Origin: Fervidibacter canadensis
GTDB lineage: Bacteria; Armatimonadota; Fervidibacteria; Fervidibacterales; Fervidibacteraceae
Assembly (NCBI GenBank): GCA_041446545.1
Contig: JBGOEJ010000010.1
Span: 1 to 64,000 of the forward strand
Length of the DNA stretch: 64,000 nucleotides
Direction of reading: 5' to 3'
Part shown: piece by piece, positions 11,101-19,767 of the stretch
Numbering within the stretch: the first letter of the stretch is position 1
How the letters are laid out: every line of letters starts with the position of its first letter
The notes under the pieces: generated by a model
Told to the model about the DNA's origin: nothing
The model's input: the letters and a program-made list of their open reading frames with translations, nothing else
The model's database searches: none
Translations under genes and position numbers: made by a program

Positions 11101-11384
11101 CGAATAGTGCCGACCAAACCGTTAGAGGGGACTAAACTCGTGCCTAAGCCGCCGTAAAAGAGGGAGGGTAACTCTCGCCCCAGTTGGCGGGAAGTCTCTC
11201 CGAAGGTTTGGCGAAGTTTTTCGGGGGTGATGTTGAGTTGTTGGTAAAGTTGTTGGGTGACTTCAAAAGTGCGGCAAGCGGGACGCACCTGCCCCACCAA
11301 AATTTGCGCAAAGAAGAGCCCCATCAGTGACAAGAGCAGCCATCGGTGAAAACCTGCCAACCATCCCTGTGCTCGCCGAGCCAT
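8118..11384 (-). CDS. Exported M6-family metalloprotease with FlgD-like C-terminal domain
   Basis: 1088 aa from the ATG at 11384, which has AAAGGGGG upstream. A GTG at 11408 would overlap the previous stop as GTGA and is the alternative start. A signal peptide (ARRAQGW... to about residue 35) precedes a pro-region. The catalytic domain carries HELGHVFGLPDLY at about residue 305, the zinc-binding HExxHxxGxxD of the M6 (immune inhibitor A-like) family. EF-hand-like DSDGDGRID and DADGRNDMDD segments may bind calcium. An Ig-like segment is followed by the shared C-terminal module (about 665-850, GRAYWVRL, WQQIGNPFP, FEGYWIF) and a FlgD-like end (LTGRLV ... LRWDGRG ... RDLEGRETRR). Inferred role: extracellular proteolysis, perhaps of surface partners encoded alongside. 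Confidence 0.88.
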   Translation of the reverse strand: MARRAQGWLAGFHRWLLLSLMGLFFAQILVGQVRPACRTFEVTQQLYQQLNITPEKLRQTFGETSRQLGRELPSLFYGGLGTSLVPSNGLVGTIRVLHIMVNILNADPQTQRLVPRLQFDPTHTPGYYNDLLFNEANPNSMASFFREASYGKLRIVGDTLGPVSVTLPLTVQTRTQDQQTIVVIAYISNFPSLSVTQSIVQQALNALDSTVDFSRYDSDGDGRIDALLITFAADVRAKPPNGDLTLDPTAGAFTVRWGVARRINPSLPPFATTADGVVVDAPVFVHEVFSNYGFGTYAHELGHVFGLPDLYNPQSLTQVDPGLWSTMATGDRFEAPGSPINPLRPGGFAAHYDPWSKLVFGWLTPVEVVRTVGTVTIPAYSDQPIAYRLWAFGSVNQPEYFLVVNRQRRGFDRFLPASGLNIFHIDRSILRDPALFFNNTVQSNPSRKGVDLVDADGRNDMDDAVPNVGAFNWTNFGFIGWQRGNWGDDGDPFPGSTNKRQFTFVTTPSSASYAGQDTGIRVVDINPQGDGSVQVTLRLEIKPQIVIISPQEGEQVLTNRPALQAQFITPFGAPADIDPSSIQVRLDGNLIALPQGALDETRQVLTVPLTDPTDPALPLAIGNHTVEVRASNRAGVSADPVSVSFSVARFTLTVKRSGGQPIPTTLMVSLPYDFAQALAGHDRPSFVFGPALGGIARWGVLNAAGVQGYRFEGEFVEALRPGRAYWVRLTNDALLQIDAPDVDRTKSFRIANEPIWDLNEFDVGWQQIGNPFPSPVPASSVQVQLPDGRVLPLADAITQGFLLGTVFRFNANLNAYQAIDATQWTLLPFEGYWIFKQRPCSLLVAPPAPTRRLAVAAMTQLSRPSIATLEIWGEKAEMPYRLTITRAGAPIPAPPAAPGMTAWGGLRGDGRGDLPLMEVPDQPRRWTLLLHSQQPRQTVTLRWQVNGGLSTRLRLIDPKTLQGVPLVGRGERNFQTDEKGQRLLVLQIMGDSPLPLRFVDVRVTKMRGQGFLIQGRLSAPAHLWAEVRTLTGRLVTVLPTPNEPTTRLGLRWDGRGADSFAPMGGVFLLHLRARDLEGRETRRVVVLR

Positions 11385-11404
11385 TGACTCAAAGCCCCCT
11401 TTCG

Positions 11405-13516
11405 TCACTGCGGCGGAGACGGCGGTGAGGTGGCTGCCGTGAAGGTCTGCACTTCACTAAACACATACCCGCCGATGGGCGGTGCAACATCCTGCGAATT
11501 TCGGTAGCCGACCCGCCAGTAAAAGGGTCCCGTCGTGTTGCCGATGGATTGAGCGAAGGGGAGCAAGTTTTGGGGCGTCGTGGTAATCACCTGAGCGTCT
11601 TGATAAGGGTTCGCCAGCAACGGCACGGTTAAGGTCAAAGTGCGGTTTGAAGGGAAATTGGGTTGGTCGCTCACTTGGATGATGTATTCGTCTGCGCCAC
11701 CAGCGGACAGGAAGCGGAAAGTGACAGAACCGAGGTTGACAGAGGTTGTGCGGTTGGGTTCCAGAAGGTCGGAAACCCGCAATCGGCGCACTGGCGTCAC
11801 AGGACCGATGGGAGATGAGAAGGCACCATAGACCAACTCAAAAGGCGGGCGTTGTTGGGCGCCTCCTCCACCAATCCCGCCGCCTCCCAGTTGTCGGCTT
11901 CCTGCGCCACCCCCTCCGCCAGTGCCGCCTCCCCCCGTTCCTCCGCCACCAGTCCCTCCGCCCCCCGTTCCTCCGCCACCTGTTCCGCCGCCGCCTGTGC
12001 CTCCACCGCCTGTTCCGCCCCCACCTGTTCCGCCGCCACCCGTCCCTCCGCCACCTGTTCCGCCGCCCCCGCCACCAGCGCCGCCTCCACCAGCACCACC
12101 TGCGCCACCGCCGCCGGCTCCAATGCCACCGCCACCTGCCCCTGGCAGCGGGTTAAAGGGGATGCGCCGAGCGGTTACGTAACGCACGACATACCAATAC
12201 GAAGTGCCGACTTGTAAGGGCGTGTGGAGGAAGAACACTTGGTATTGCTGGGGTTGATAAGTTGGGCTCGTCGGTGAAGTCGTGATGTTTCTTTGAAGGC
12301 GGGGCAGGACATTAAGGGGGTTGCCTGTTTGGATTTGGATGGATGCCACACCTGAGTAGAAAGTTTGGTCATCGGAAAACACGGCGCCCGACTGAGGATC
12401 CACCACATCTATCAGGTTGCCGATTTGGGGGTTGGCTGCGGAACTGGTGTCTCGGTAGATTTCAATCGCCACTGTGTCTTGTGTCGGCGCAAGAGTTAAG
12501 ACGACCCGTTGCCCATCACTGCTGAGTTGAGCGCGGGTGGGAGGGGGTGCTCCTTCCCCTCGGTTGGTGTTGCCCCGCCGCATCAAGTTGGCGACGAAAA
12601 AGACGCCCAAGAGCACTAAAATCACTTGGGCAATTTGTGTGCCTTTAGATGGCTTCCGCACCCGCACGGGCGCTTCGGGCACGCCCAGTTCGGGAAGTTG
12701 GTAGACAGCGACGACTTTGTCAGGATACTGGACAGACGTTGCTTCCTCCAAGATGCGGGCTTCCGCCGTGCGGGCTTCTACGGTCTCCAAGAGGACCCGC
12801 CCGACCCGCCGAGGAATTGGTCCCAACTCAGGGTCACGGACGGTCCGAACGACCCACATTTCCATGCGTGGGCGCAACCCTTGGTCGGTGCCTTTGTTGA
12901 TGACGACGGAGTTGCCCACTCGTTGGGTGATTTGTCCCTCGGGCAATCGGACAGCAAGGGCTTGTTGGACAGCCTGTGCCGCTGCCAAGTTCAAGGCTTG
13001 GTCAATCAATACATCGGGTGCCGTGCCTGGTCGGGGCGGCGAGGTCACCCTCACATGGGCGCCGTTGGTCGGCACTTCCAAGTAAGGATCAAACCAGAGC
13101 ATCTGCAACTGCACCGTCGCTTGTCCTGTTTTTTCGTTGACCTGCACTTGCACGATTTTGCCCGTGATGGCGTAACGGGCTTGAACGGCGCGGGTGAGTT
13201 GGATGAGTTGCGACGGTGAAAGGGGAAGGGTTAGCCGCAACCGTTGCATCTGGCTTTCCAATTCGCTTCGGGAGACGACCTCATAGTTTTTGGCGTAGTT
13301 GAGGAAGGCTAAGGCAACGGCATCCGCTGCTTTGCGCCCCAATAAGGGCGATTGCCCTGGCGGGGCTTCAAAGTCCAAGAGAAGCACCCGAATGACGGGA
13401 GCGGGGGCGCCTGCGGTCGGCGCTTGCGCCGCTGCGCTCCCAACCCACTGCAGGCTAAGAGCAACGACTAAAAGTTGTGCCAACCACCGCCAGACTAAAG
13501 ACCGTCGCCATCGCAT
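11405..13516 (-). CDS. CsgG/LpoB-like exported protein with FlgT-like domain, membrane segment and Gly-Thr-rich linker
   Basis: 703 aa from the ATG at 13516, with GGGGGG 8 nt upstream; an upstream GTG at 13531 is less likely. Signal peptide at about 1-30. The CsgG/LpoB-like domain (about 40-190) is recognised by VIRVLLLDFEAP, YEVVSRSELESQ and RYAITGKIVQV. A second unit (GNSVVINKGTDQGLRPRMEMWVV) resembles the C-terminal domain of FlgT-type proteins. A membrane-like stretch (about 300-318) is followed by an FN3-like segment interrupted by a (GGGGT)10 linker, and then a C-terminal beta-domain. CsgG-family proteins organise outer-membrane secretion or cell-surface polymers, but the family match is by eye. 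It lies between the M6 protease and the 1851-aa protein. Confidence 0.72.
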   Translation of the reverse strand: MRWRRSLVWRWLAQLLVVALSLQWVGSAAAQAPTAGAPAPVIRVLLLDFEAPPGQSPLLGRKAADAVALAFLNYAKNYEVVSRSELESQMQRLRLTLPLSPSQLIQLTRAVQARYAITGKIVQVQVNEKTGQATVQLQMLWFDPYLEVPTNGAHVRVTSPPRPGTAPDVLIDQALNLAAAQAVQQALAVRLPEGQITQRVGNSVVINKGTDQGLRPRMEMWVVRTVRDPELGPIPRRVGRVLLETVEARTAEARILEEATSVQYPDKVVAVYQLPELGVPEAPVRVRKPSKGTQIAQVILVLLGVFFVANLMRRGNTNRGEGAPPPTRAQLSSDGQRVVLTLAPTQDTVAIEIYRDTSSAANPQIGNLIDVVDPQSGAVFSDDQTFYSGVASIQIQTGNPLNVLPRLQRNITTSPTSPTYQPQQYQVFFLHTPLQVGTSYWYVVRYVTARRIPFNPLPGAGGGGIGAGGGGAGGAGGGGAGGGGGGTGGGGTGGGGTGGGGTGGGGTGGGGTGGGGTGGGGTGGGGTGGGGTGGGGGAGSRQLGGGGIGGGGAQQRPPFELVYGAFSSPIGPVTPVRRLRVSDLLEPNRTTSVNLGSVTFRFLSAGGADEYIIQVSDQPNFPSNRTLTLTVPLLANPYQDAQVITTTPQNLLPFAQSIGNTTGPFYWRVGYRNSQDVAPPIGGYVFSEVQTFTAATSPPSPPQ
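11922..12071 (-). repeat. Ten 15-bp tandem repeats encoding (GGGGT)10
   Basis: On the plus strand ten consecutive 15-bp units follow the pattern GTNCCNCCNCCNCCN (first unit 11922-11936, last 12057-12071), each encoding Gly-Gly-Gly-Gly-Thr on the minus strand. Third positions vary, so the amino-acid repeat is conserved more strictly than the DNA. A flexible linker is the likely role. Repeat number could change by slippage without frameshift because the unit is five codons. Confidence 0.9.
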
Positions 13517-13566
13517 AACTTTTCCCCCCACACGACTTTTTCGTCACGACGGCTTTTACCCCGCTT

Positions 13567-16500
13567 TTAGCGGATTTTCACCAGCAAAGTCGCTCGGACT
13601 TGCTCGCCTCGCTCCCCTGTCGCCACCAACTCCAGCAAGTAAGGCATGGCAGGCAACATCCCTGATGCCTTTGACCGCCCCTCCCACATCCAGCGATGCT
13701 CGCCTGAAGGAAGCCACCGACGGGGATGCACGACATCCACCAACCGTCCTGTCAGGCTCAACAACCGCCCTTCTACGATAGCAGGCTCTGTCAGGACAAA
13801 TTGGACGGCAAGGGCTTCGCCGCGTGTCGGCAACTGGCGCAAACCGACGACTTTCAGCCCAACGCCTGTCCGCCGTTCGGCAATTATCCGCAACCGCTTT
13901 ATGCCGCTTCCCGTCCCGCGTCCCTCGTCCCGCAAAGTGAAGGTGTAGCCGCTGGTCGTCCGCATATAGCGGGCTTCCCCTGTGTCCAAGTCCACCAAAG
14001 TCAGCCGATAATCGGCAGGGAGCGCCTCGTTAAGCCGATCCCAAGTGAGGGTGAGAGGGCTCGTCGTTGCCCCTTCCACGACCAAATCCCACACCTGCGG
14101 GCGTGCCGAAAGGGAGCGGATGTCTGCTGCCCAAAGCCCTGCTGACCGTCCCGCCCCTCCCACGACCGCAAAGGTGAGCCATTCGGGAATGAACTGGCGC
14201 AAAGGGGGCGGCAATGGCACATCCAATGCGTCAGGACCGTCGGAAGCGCTCTGGTTCATGCCGATTTGCACCGTCCCTAATTCGGCATCCTTTGCCTTCA
14301 GTGTCAAGGAAACAAGCCATCCTTGATCCGCCAAAAACGCCGCTCGCAAAGGCAAAGTCCTTTGGTGGCTCCTGAAGTTAGAGGGCGTTCCCGCCATCCG
14401 ATTGATGGGTTGGTTGTCAATGAGCAAGATGACGCCCTGAGGCGCTTCCACTTTGACCCAGTAGCCCAGGAAGGGATCAATCGTGGACGACAATTGATAG
14501 CCCGTGCCTGTCAAGTTCAAGGTGAATAGGCTATCGCGCAGCAAGCCTTGCACCACGGCGTCCCGCAAGGTGAAGCGTTGATTGTTGGCGCGATTGATCA
14601 CCTGCGTCCGCTGCCAGTCCACCGAGAAGGGGAAAGGCGCACCAATCAACCACCAACCGGGCTTATCCAAGACAAGGGCAAAGGGTTGATCGGTCGGAGC
14701 AGGATTGCCAGGGCGGGTGAAGTCTACCGATTGAGGGAACTTGACGAAATAGCCCCGCCCCAACCGCAAGGTGTCTGCGGGGGGTGTCGGGAAGAGGACA
14801 TATTGCCCGCCCCGAAAGCCCGTCGTCGGGTCGGTCAAAGATGGGTCGGTCACCCAAGTGGCAATTTGATTGGTGCCCAACAAGTCGGGCGGGGTAATGC
14901 CTGTGCCCGTGTAATCGTAAGGCACGCTGATCAACCGCACCCCTGCCGCAAAGGTGAATTGCGCCCGCAAGGTGAAGTTGATGTTGCGGGTCTCCGTCGC
15001 CTCTTGAACGACAACGCCTGTCACTTGAGTCGGTGTGGGCGTGAAGCCGGGAGCACTCACCCGCACATTGTAAGTGCCCAAAGGCACATTGGTGATGAGG
15101 TAGTTGCGCTGGTAGTCGCCAACGGTCGTGAAAGCGGCATCTGTTGTCGTGGAAGCGACCACTTCGCCCGTCGCTGGCTGGACAACTTCTACTCGCACAC
15201 CACCGACAGGTGTGCCATCAACGCGAGTGACGCGCCCTGAAATGCTCCCTGGTTGCGCCCGCGACAAAGCGATGGTGACCGTCACCGTCCCTGCCGTCGG
15301 CACTTGAACGCCTGTGACGGTGTTGGGCTTGTAATTGGGGGCGGATGCCCGCACGGCGTAAGTGCCGACAGGAACTTCGCTGATGGTGAAGTTGCCTTGA
15401 GCATCTGTCGTCGCCGTCTTGATGACATTGTTGCCCGAAAGGACTTCCACGAGGGCATTGGCAATGCCCTGATTCGTTGCGGCGTCCACGACTTGCCCGT
15501 TGATTGTGCCAGGTTCCCCGGGCAATTGGAAATCCACGCCCGTCGTCTCCTGACCGGGACGGACGACCACGCCTGTCTTGGTGTCCGACGAATGCTGCGG
15601 CGCTGAGGCAGTGACCTCATAAGTGGCGTTGGGCAAACCTTCAATGCGGTAAGTGCCGTCGCCGCCTGTCGTGGCGGTGTAGGTGCTGGGGATGCCTGGC
15701 GGAAGGACGATGGGATTGCCTTGTTCGTCGGCGACGATTTTTGCCGTCACCGTCGCCCCAACGATGGGCGTCGTCCCGTCTTTTTCCGTCACCTTCCCAC
15801 TGATGGAGCCGGGAGGCAATTTGGTGGCGGTAAAATCGTTGCCGGCGCTAACGAAACTGGTCACATTGTTGCCAAAGCGGGCTACCCCTCTCGAGGTCGC
15901 CTGAAGCAACCGACTTGCCCAACCAGGGACGGCAACTTCCAGGTCGTAAACGCCCGTGTTCAAGCCGATGATTTGGTAAGAACCATCCCGCTGGCTTAAG
16001 GCGCCGCCGAAGATGATGGGTTGGGATTGCAAACTGCCAATTTGCGCTCGGACGGTGAACCCTTCCAAAGGTTTGCCTTGCGTGTCCACGACCTTACCTG
16101 CGATCACGCCCGTTCGCAGGAAATCCATGATGTAGTTCATCAGGGTGTGGCGGAAAACCAAAGGCTCTACGCGAGTCTCCTGCCCGATGGTCGTGTTCTT
16201 GAAGCCGTTGTTCATCGCCTCCATCGGGAAGAAGAAGGTGACGACACGGTAATCGGTGGCGGGGTCGCGGTATTGGACGGCAGCGTTGGTGCCACCTTGC
16301 AAATAGGTGTAAGTCGCAAACGCCCCCGGCAACACATCCACCGTGTCCATCACCAAAGCGTTCTCGCAGCCCTCGCCCATGAACCCAAAACTTGTTGGGT
16401 TGTATTGGCTGGGGTTGATTGGTGGGTCGTAGTCATCGCTAAACCTAACGCCTAACAACTCAATCCCTGCCGCTGTTCCATGGCGCTCTTGGTCGGGATC

Positions 16501-19122
16501 AATGTTTTGGTCATCTGCCGAGAGGCGGGTCTCGTTAAAAGTAAACCCTTGACCCCAATCGTACACACCTGCAGCGATCAACTGCCCTTGCAATTTGTGC
16601 CTATGGGCTTGATAAAGACCGATCAAGTCCAAACTGTAGTCGCCGTAGAAGCCGCCGACGACACGGTAGAAGCGGGCTTTAAGGAAGTTGGTCAGAAAGT
16701 CGTTAGAGACTTGACCGTTCAGGGTCAGCGCCCAACCCAAATCTTGACCGCTGGGGATAAGCAGACGACCGCTGCGGCTGAGGAAGCGGGCAAGTTTCCC
16801 TTGGGTGACGGGGTCTTCCAATGTCCCTTTGTCCACCCAAAGGCTACCTGTGTAAGGCGCCAACCAAATGACGGCACGCTCGGCATGAAGCCGCGTCGTC
16901 TTAGTGACAGGGTCAACGAAAGAGCGGGGCAAATAAAGCCCTAAGATGTCCTCTGGCACAGGTCCTCGGCACAGCGTCCGCCAAATAGCCACTAAGGACG
17001 AGTTAGGGAAGGGACAATGAAATTCATCCTTTTTGGTAACACCCTTCTGCAGGTTGTAAGGCTCGATGAGTGGGGGAGGCAGGATGTCGCTGAAATAGTA
17101 GGTTTCTGTGGGGATGCCGGGGTAGTTGATGCGGTTGATGGGGAACTGGAAGTTTCCCAGCCCTAAGGCACGCTCCCTCGTCCATCGCTGCCCGCAAGCA
17201 TAATCGCTAACAAACAAGACATCCTTATCAGCGGCGAAAGGTTTGGAGGTGCACCCTGTGATGTTGTCGTAACCGACATTGGGAACATCAGACAATTGGC
17301 GGTTGGGCAGCAAGATGCGTCCCTGTTGGGTCGTGATGATTTGAACATCAGGACTGCGGGGGTCGACAAGTCGAGGCATGACCATGTTATAAGTGCCCAA
17401 AGCCATCAATGTCAAAGCGGCGGGGATGTTACCGGCTTTGTCAATGGGGATGATGGTCACATAGTAGTCGCGAGGGGTCGGGGGCAACTTGATGCGGCGG
17501 GTGTAGATGCCGTCACCTGCCTTTTGGTCGCCATGGGTGCCATCGTCAAAAAGTTCAATGGCGTAAGGTTGAATTTGCTGCCAAAAGGCTTGAGGATCGC
17601 TACCTTGTCCTGCCTGATACATCAACTCCAAGGTGTTGACCAGCGGCAGGTTTCGCTCCTGTCCTGTGTCGGGGTCAAAGTTGACAATCATCCAATCGGC
17701 TTCGTGGGCGATGGCGGCTTGGTCGCCGGGGTTTTGTTGGCTGGCTGGGTCGGGGAAGCCTTCATTGTGCACTGCCCACAAGAACAGGGGGTGGTCGGCA
17801 CTTTTGAAAATGGCGTAAACCTTGTCCACGCCACTTTCGGGGTCAAAGACAGCCGCCGTCAAGGTGATGGTGTCACCGGGCAGGTTGATTTTGGGGGTGA
17901 TTTGGGGCAGGATGGGGTTGCCAAACTTGTCTGAAAGGAGTGGCGGGAAGATGTCAAAGGACGAGATGAGCCAAATGTCTTCATTGCCTGAGCGGGTCGT
18001 CACGAAGGCAATTCGCTCAATAGTGCCCGGCAAGGCAGGGAAGGGCTCTACGGTCGGCTGAAACTCCTGCGTGCGGTTGCCGACAGGCGAGACTTGCCGC
18101 ACATTGGCACCGTTTTCATCCGTCAAAAAAATGTCTCGGTTACCGTTGCGGTCGGAAGTAAAAGCGACCCGAAAACCCCTTTGTCCCAGATTGCTGTTGG
18201 GATTGGTGAAGTAGACGGGAGCAGGCTCGGTGTCATTTTGGTTGCCGCTGGTAATAGGGCGTTGTTGCTGCCCATCGCCCCGCATCACCCAAATGTGGAA
18301 GAAGGCGCCTGGTTGACCTGTGTTGGGGTCTAAGTTGCTCTCATAGAGGATGCGCCCATCAGGCAAATAGGCGGGGTTGCGGTTGACGCCATTGTTCGTC
18401 AGTTGCCGAATTCGTCCCGTGTCCAACGCCAGCAGGTAAATTTGGTTGTTTTGCTCAAAGGCGATTTCCGCTCCCGATGGTGCGACGGAGATGCGCCGCA
18501 CCCCCCGAAGCCCGAAAGTTCGCTGTTGAATTCGCACGGGGGAAGTGCGCAAGTTAGCCGTGTAAATGTCCGTGACACCGCCAGCGCTGATGACGAAGGC
18601 GATCGTCGCGCTATCGGGAAACCAAGCAGGATAAAGTTCGTCGCCTTTGGGGACGGTCGGAGGGATGTCGCTTTCGGGGATAGCAGGACGGGCGTTGCTG
18701 CCATCGGGGTTCATGAGCCAGATGCGAAAGCGCTGTCCAACTCCATCGCCGCTGTCCAACCGACCGTTGCCGTTGCTGTCTACGCTATTGGTGCTGAAGG
18801 CGATGGTGCGTCCGTCGGGAGACCAAGTGGGGTTAAGTTCTCTGCCGGGCGCTTGAGTGAGGGGGATTTCTTGGGCACGAACCTGCCGCGACTTCAACGC
18901 CCGTTGCTGCCACTCCGCTTTCAGCCGTCGTTCCAACCCAGGACCGAAGCGATCTCGTTCTTGCAGCGCTTGCCTTAAAGCCGCAAGGTCTATCTCCGCC
19001 CGTGACGACTTTTCAGGGGGCGGAGAGGGAGCGCGGGCGATTGCCAGCCACACAAGCCCCATCGCCGCTGCCACCACCAGCCAAACATGTCGTCGGTCAA
19101 GGGAGCTCCGACGCATCCTCAT
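13567..19122 (-). CDS. Giant exported protein: TolB-like propeller, carboxypeptidase-regulatory repeats, FlgD-like C-terminus
   Basis: 1851 aa. The start ATG lies just after GAGGTGAT. N-terminal anchor or signal at about 12-30. Seen in order: TolB/WD40-like propeller blades (about 90-400, NPTWSPDGRTIAFS, YPAWFPDSATIAFV, NRNPAYLPDGRILYES); a middle region with a glutamine-amidotransferase-like fold signature (LSRSGRLLIPSGQDLGWAL, about 790-810; assignment tentative); four carboxypeptidase-regulatory-like units (about 1000, 1105, 1205, 1295; GSISGKVTEKDG, GTINGQVVDAATN, GSISGRVTRVDG); the module shared with the genes at 5428 and 8118 (about 1390-1570, RLISVPYDY, GYFVKF, WWLIGAPFP, LGYWVKV); a FlgD-like end. 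The shared C-terminus implies a common export or anchoring fate. It starts 1 bp after the coaE stop. Confidence 0.82.
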   Translation of the reverse strand: MRMRRSSLDRRHVWLVVAAAMGLVWLAIARAPSPPPEKSSRAEIDLAALRQALQERDRFGPGLERRLKAEWQQRALKSRQVRAQEIPLTQAPGRELNPTWSPDGRTIAFSTNSVDSNGNGRLDSGDGVGQRFRIWLMNPDGSNARPAIPESDIPPTVPKGDELYPAWFPDSATIAFVISAGGVTDIYTANLRTSPVRIQQRTFGLRGVRRISVAPSGAEIAFEQNNQIYLLALDTGRIRQLTNNGVNRNPAYLPDGRILYESNLDPNTGQPGAFFHIWVMRGDGQQQRPITSGNQNDTEPAPVYFTNPNSNLGQRGFRVAFTSDRNGNRDIFLTDENGANVRQVSPVGNRTQEFQPTVEPFPALPGTIERIAFVTTRSGNEDIWLISSFDIFPPLLSDKFGNPILPQITPKINLPGDTITLTAAVFDPESGVDKVYAIFKSADHPLFLWAVHNEGFPDPASQQNPGDQAAIAHEADWMIVNFDPDTGQERNLPLVNTLELMYQAGQGSDPQAFWQQIQPYAIELFDDGTHGDQKAGDGIYTRRIKLPPTPRDYYVTIIPIDKAGNIPAALTLMALGTYNMVMPRLVDPRSPDVQIITTQQGRILLPNRQLSDVPNVGYDNITGCTSKPFAADKDVLFVSDYACGQRWTRERALGLGNFQFPINRINYPGIPTETYYFSDILPPPLIEPYNLQKGVTKKDEFHCPFPNSSLVAIWRTLCRGPVPEDILGLYLPRSFVDPVTKTTRLHAERAVIWLAPYTGSLWVDKGTLEDPVTQGKLARFLSRSGRLLIPSGQDLGWALTLNGQVSNDFLTNFLKARFYRVVGGFYGDYSLDLIGLYQAHRHKLQGQLIAAGVYDWGQGFTFNETRLSADDQNIDPDQERHGTAAGIELLGVRFSDDYDPPINPSQYNPTSFGFMGEGCENALVMDTVDVLPGAFATYTYLQGGTNAAVQYRDPATDYRVVTFFFPMEAMNNGFKNTTIGQETRVEPLVFRHTLMNYIMDFLRTGVIAGKVVDTQGKPLEGFTVRAQIGSLQSQPIIFGGALSQRDGSYQIIGLNTGVYDLEVAVPGWASRLLQATSRGVARFGNNVTSFVSAGNDFTATKLPPGSISGKVTEKDGTTPIVGATVTAKIVADEQGNPIVLPPGIPSTYTATTGGDGTYRIEGLPNATYEVTASAPQHSSDTKTGVVVRPGQETTGVDFQLPGEPGTINGQVVDAATNQGIANALVEVLSGNNVIKTATTDAQGNFTISEVPVGTYAVRASAPNYKPNTVTGVQVPTAGTVTVTIALSRAQPGSISGRVTRVDGTPVGGVRVEVVQPATGEVVASTTTDAAFTTVGDYQRNYLITNVPLGTYNVRVSAPGFTPTPTQVTGVVVQEATETRNINFTLRAQFTFAAGVRLISVPYDYTGTGITPPDLLGTNQIATWVTDPSLTDPTTGFRGGQYVLFPTPPADTLRLGRGYFVKFPQSVDFTRPGNPAPTDQPFALVLDKPGWWLIGAPFPFSVDWQRTQVINRANNQRFTLRDAVVQGLLRDSLFTLNLTGTGYQLSSTIDPFLGYWVKVEAPQGVILLIDNQPINRMAGTPSNFRSHQRTLPLRAAFLADQGWLVSLTLKAKDAELGTVQIGMNQSASDGPDALDVPLPPPLRQFIPEWLTFAVVGGAGRSAGLWAADIRSLSARPQVWDLVVEGATTSPLTLTWDRLNEALPADYRLTLVDLDTGEARYMRTTSGYTFTLRDEGRGTGSGIKRLRIIAERRTGVGLKVVGLRQLPTRGEALAVQFVLTEPAIVEGRLLSLTGRLVDVVHPRRWLPSGEHRWMWEGRSKASGMLPAMPYLLELVATGERGEQVRATLLVKIR

Positions 19123-19123
19123 A

Positions 19124-19735
19124 TCACCTCGTCGGTTTCCGACTGCGCGGCAAAATGGGCGCAGCAGGTTTCCTGTCCGCCACCATTACCCGATGGGCTC
19201 TTTTCATAAACCCTTGTGACGAAAGTTGACAGCGCATCCGCCGCCACGCATCTTGCCACCGTTCCCTCACCTTAAAGGTTTGGGGCGGTGTCTGTCGCAG
19301 CCAGACCAATCGGCGCAATCGTTCCCGTTCGCCGGCGACCACGCTCCACACCTCGTCCACACTCCGTTGCAATCCCATCTCAAACAACAAGGCTGCCTCT
19401 ACAACCGCCATCGGATAGCCACGCCCACGCAGAAACCGAAGGCGCGCTTCAATGATGGAGCGCATGGCAGGGTGTGTCAACTGGTTGAGGCGACGGAGGG
19501 CGAGAGGATGACCAAACACCCATTGACCGACTTTGAGGCGATTGAGTCGCTCGTTAGGCGTGAGGATGGAACGACCGAAAGTAGCGACCAACGCCCGCAA
19601 GACAGGTGTCCCTTTGGCGACGACTTCCCGCCCGATTTGGTCGGCGAAGAGGACGGGAATGCCTTTCGCTTCCCATTGTCGTGCCCAAGTCGTCTTGCCT
19701 GCCCCAGCGCCACCAGTGATGCCGACCACACGCAC
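19124..19735 (-). CDS. coaE: Dephospho-CoA kinase
   Basis: 203 aa, GTG start. CoaE phosphorylates the ribose 3'-OH of dephospho-CoA, the last step of coenzyme A synthesis, in the cytosol. The P-loop GITGGAGAGKTT lies at residues 5-16, followed by the family FADQIGREVVAKGTP segment and the lid or binding region HPLALRRLNQLTHPAM. MAVVEAALLFEMGL is the conserved core strand. The length matches the family. It sits between rpsA (33 bp upstream) and the exported-protein cassette in one apparent transcription unit. The last residues (after about 185) are basic and family-atypical. Confidence 0.93.
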   Translation of the reverse strand: MRVVGITGGAGAGKTTWARQWEAKGIPVLFADQIGREVVAKGTPVLRALVATFGRSILTPNERLNRLKVGQWVFGHPLALRRLNQLTHPAMRSIIEARLRFLRGRGYPMAVVEAALLFEMGLQRSVDEVWSVVAGERERLRRLVWLRQTPPQTFKVRERWQDAWRRMRCQLSSQGFMKRAHRVMVADRKPAAPILPRSRKPTR

Positions 19736-19767
19736 CGCTTCATTCCCCCACTTGTCCCGATTGCCCG

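Noticed and set aside
11922..12182. Poly-Pro-Val frame on the plus strand
   Set aside because: It is the complement of the Gly-Thr linker of the CsgG-like gene, not an independent protein.
13559..13573. CCGC-TTTTA-GCGG hairpin at a gene junction
   Set aside because: Too short, overlaps the stop of the 1851-aa gene and has no T-run; similar small GC hairpins at 25725-25740 and 29550-29562 also lack terminator features.
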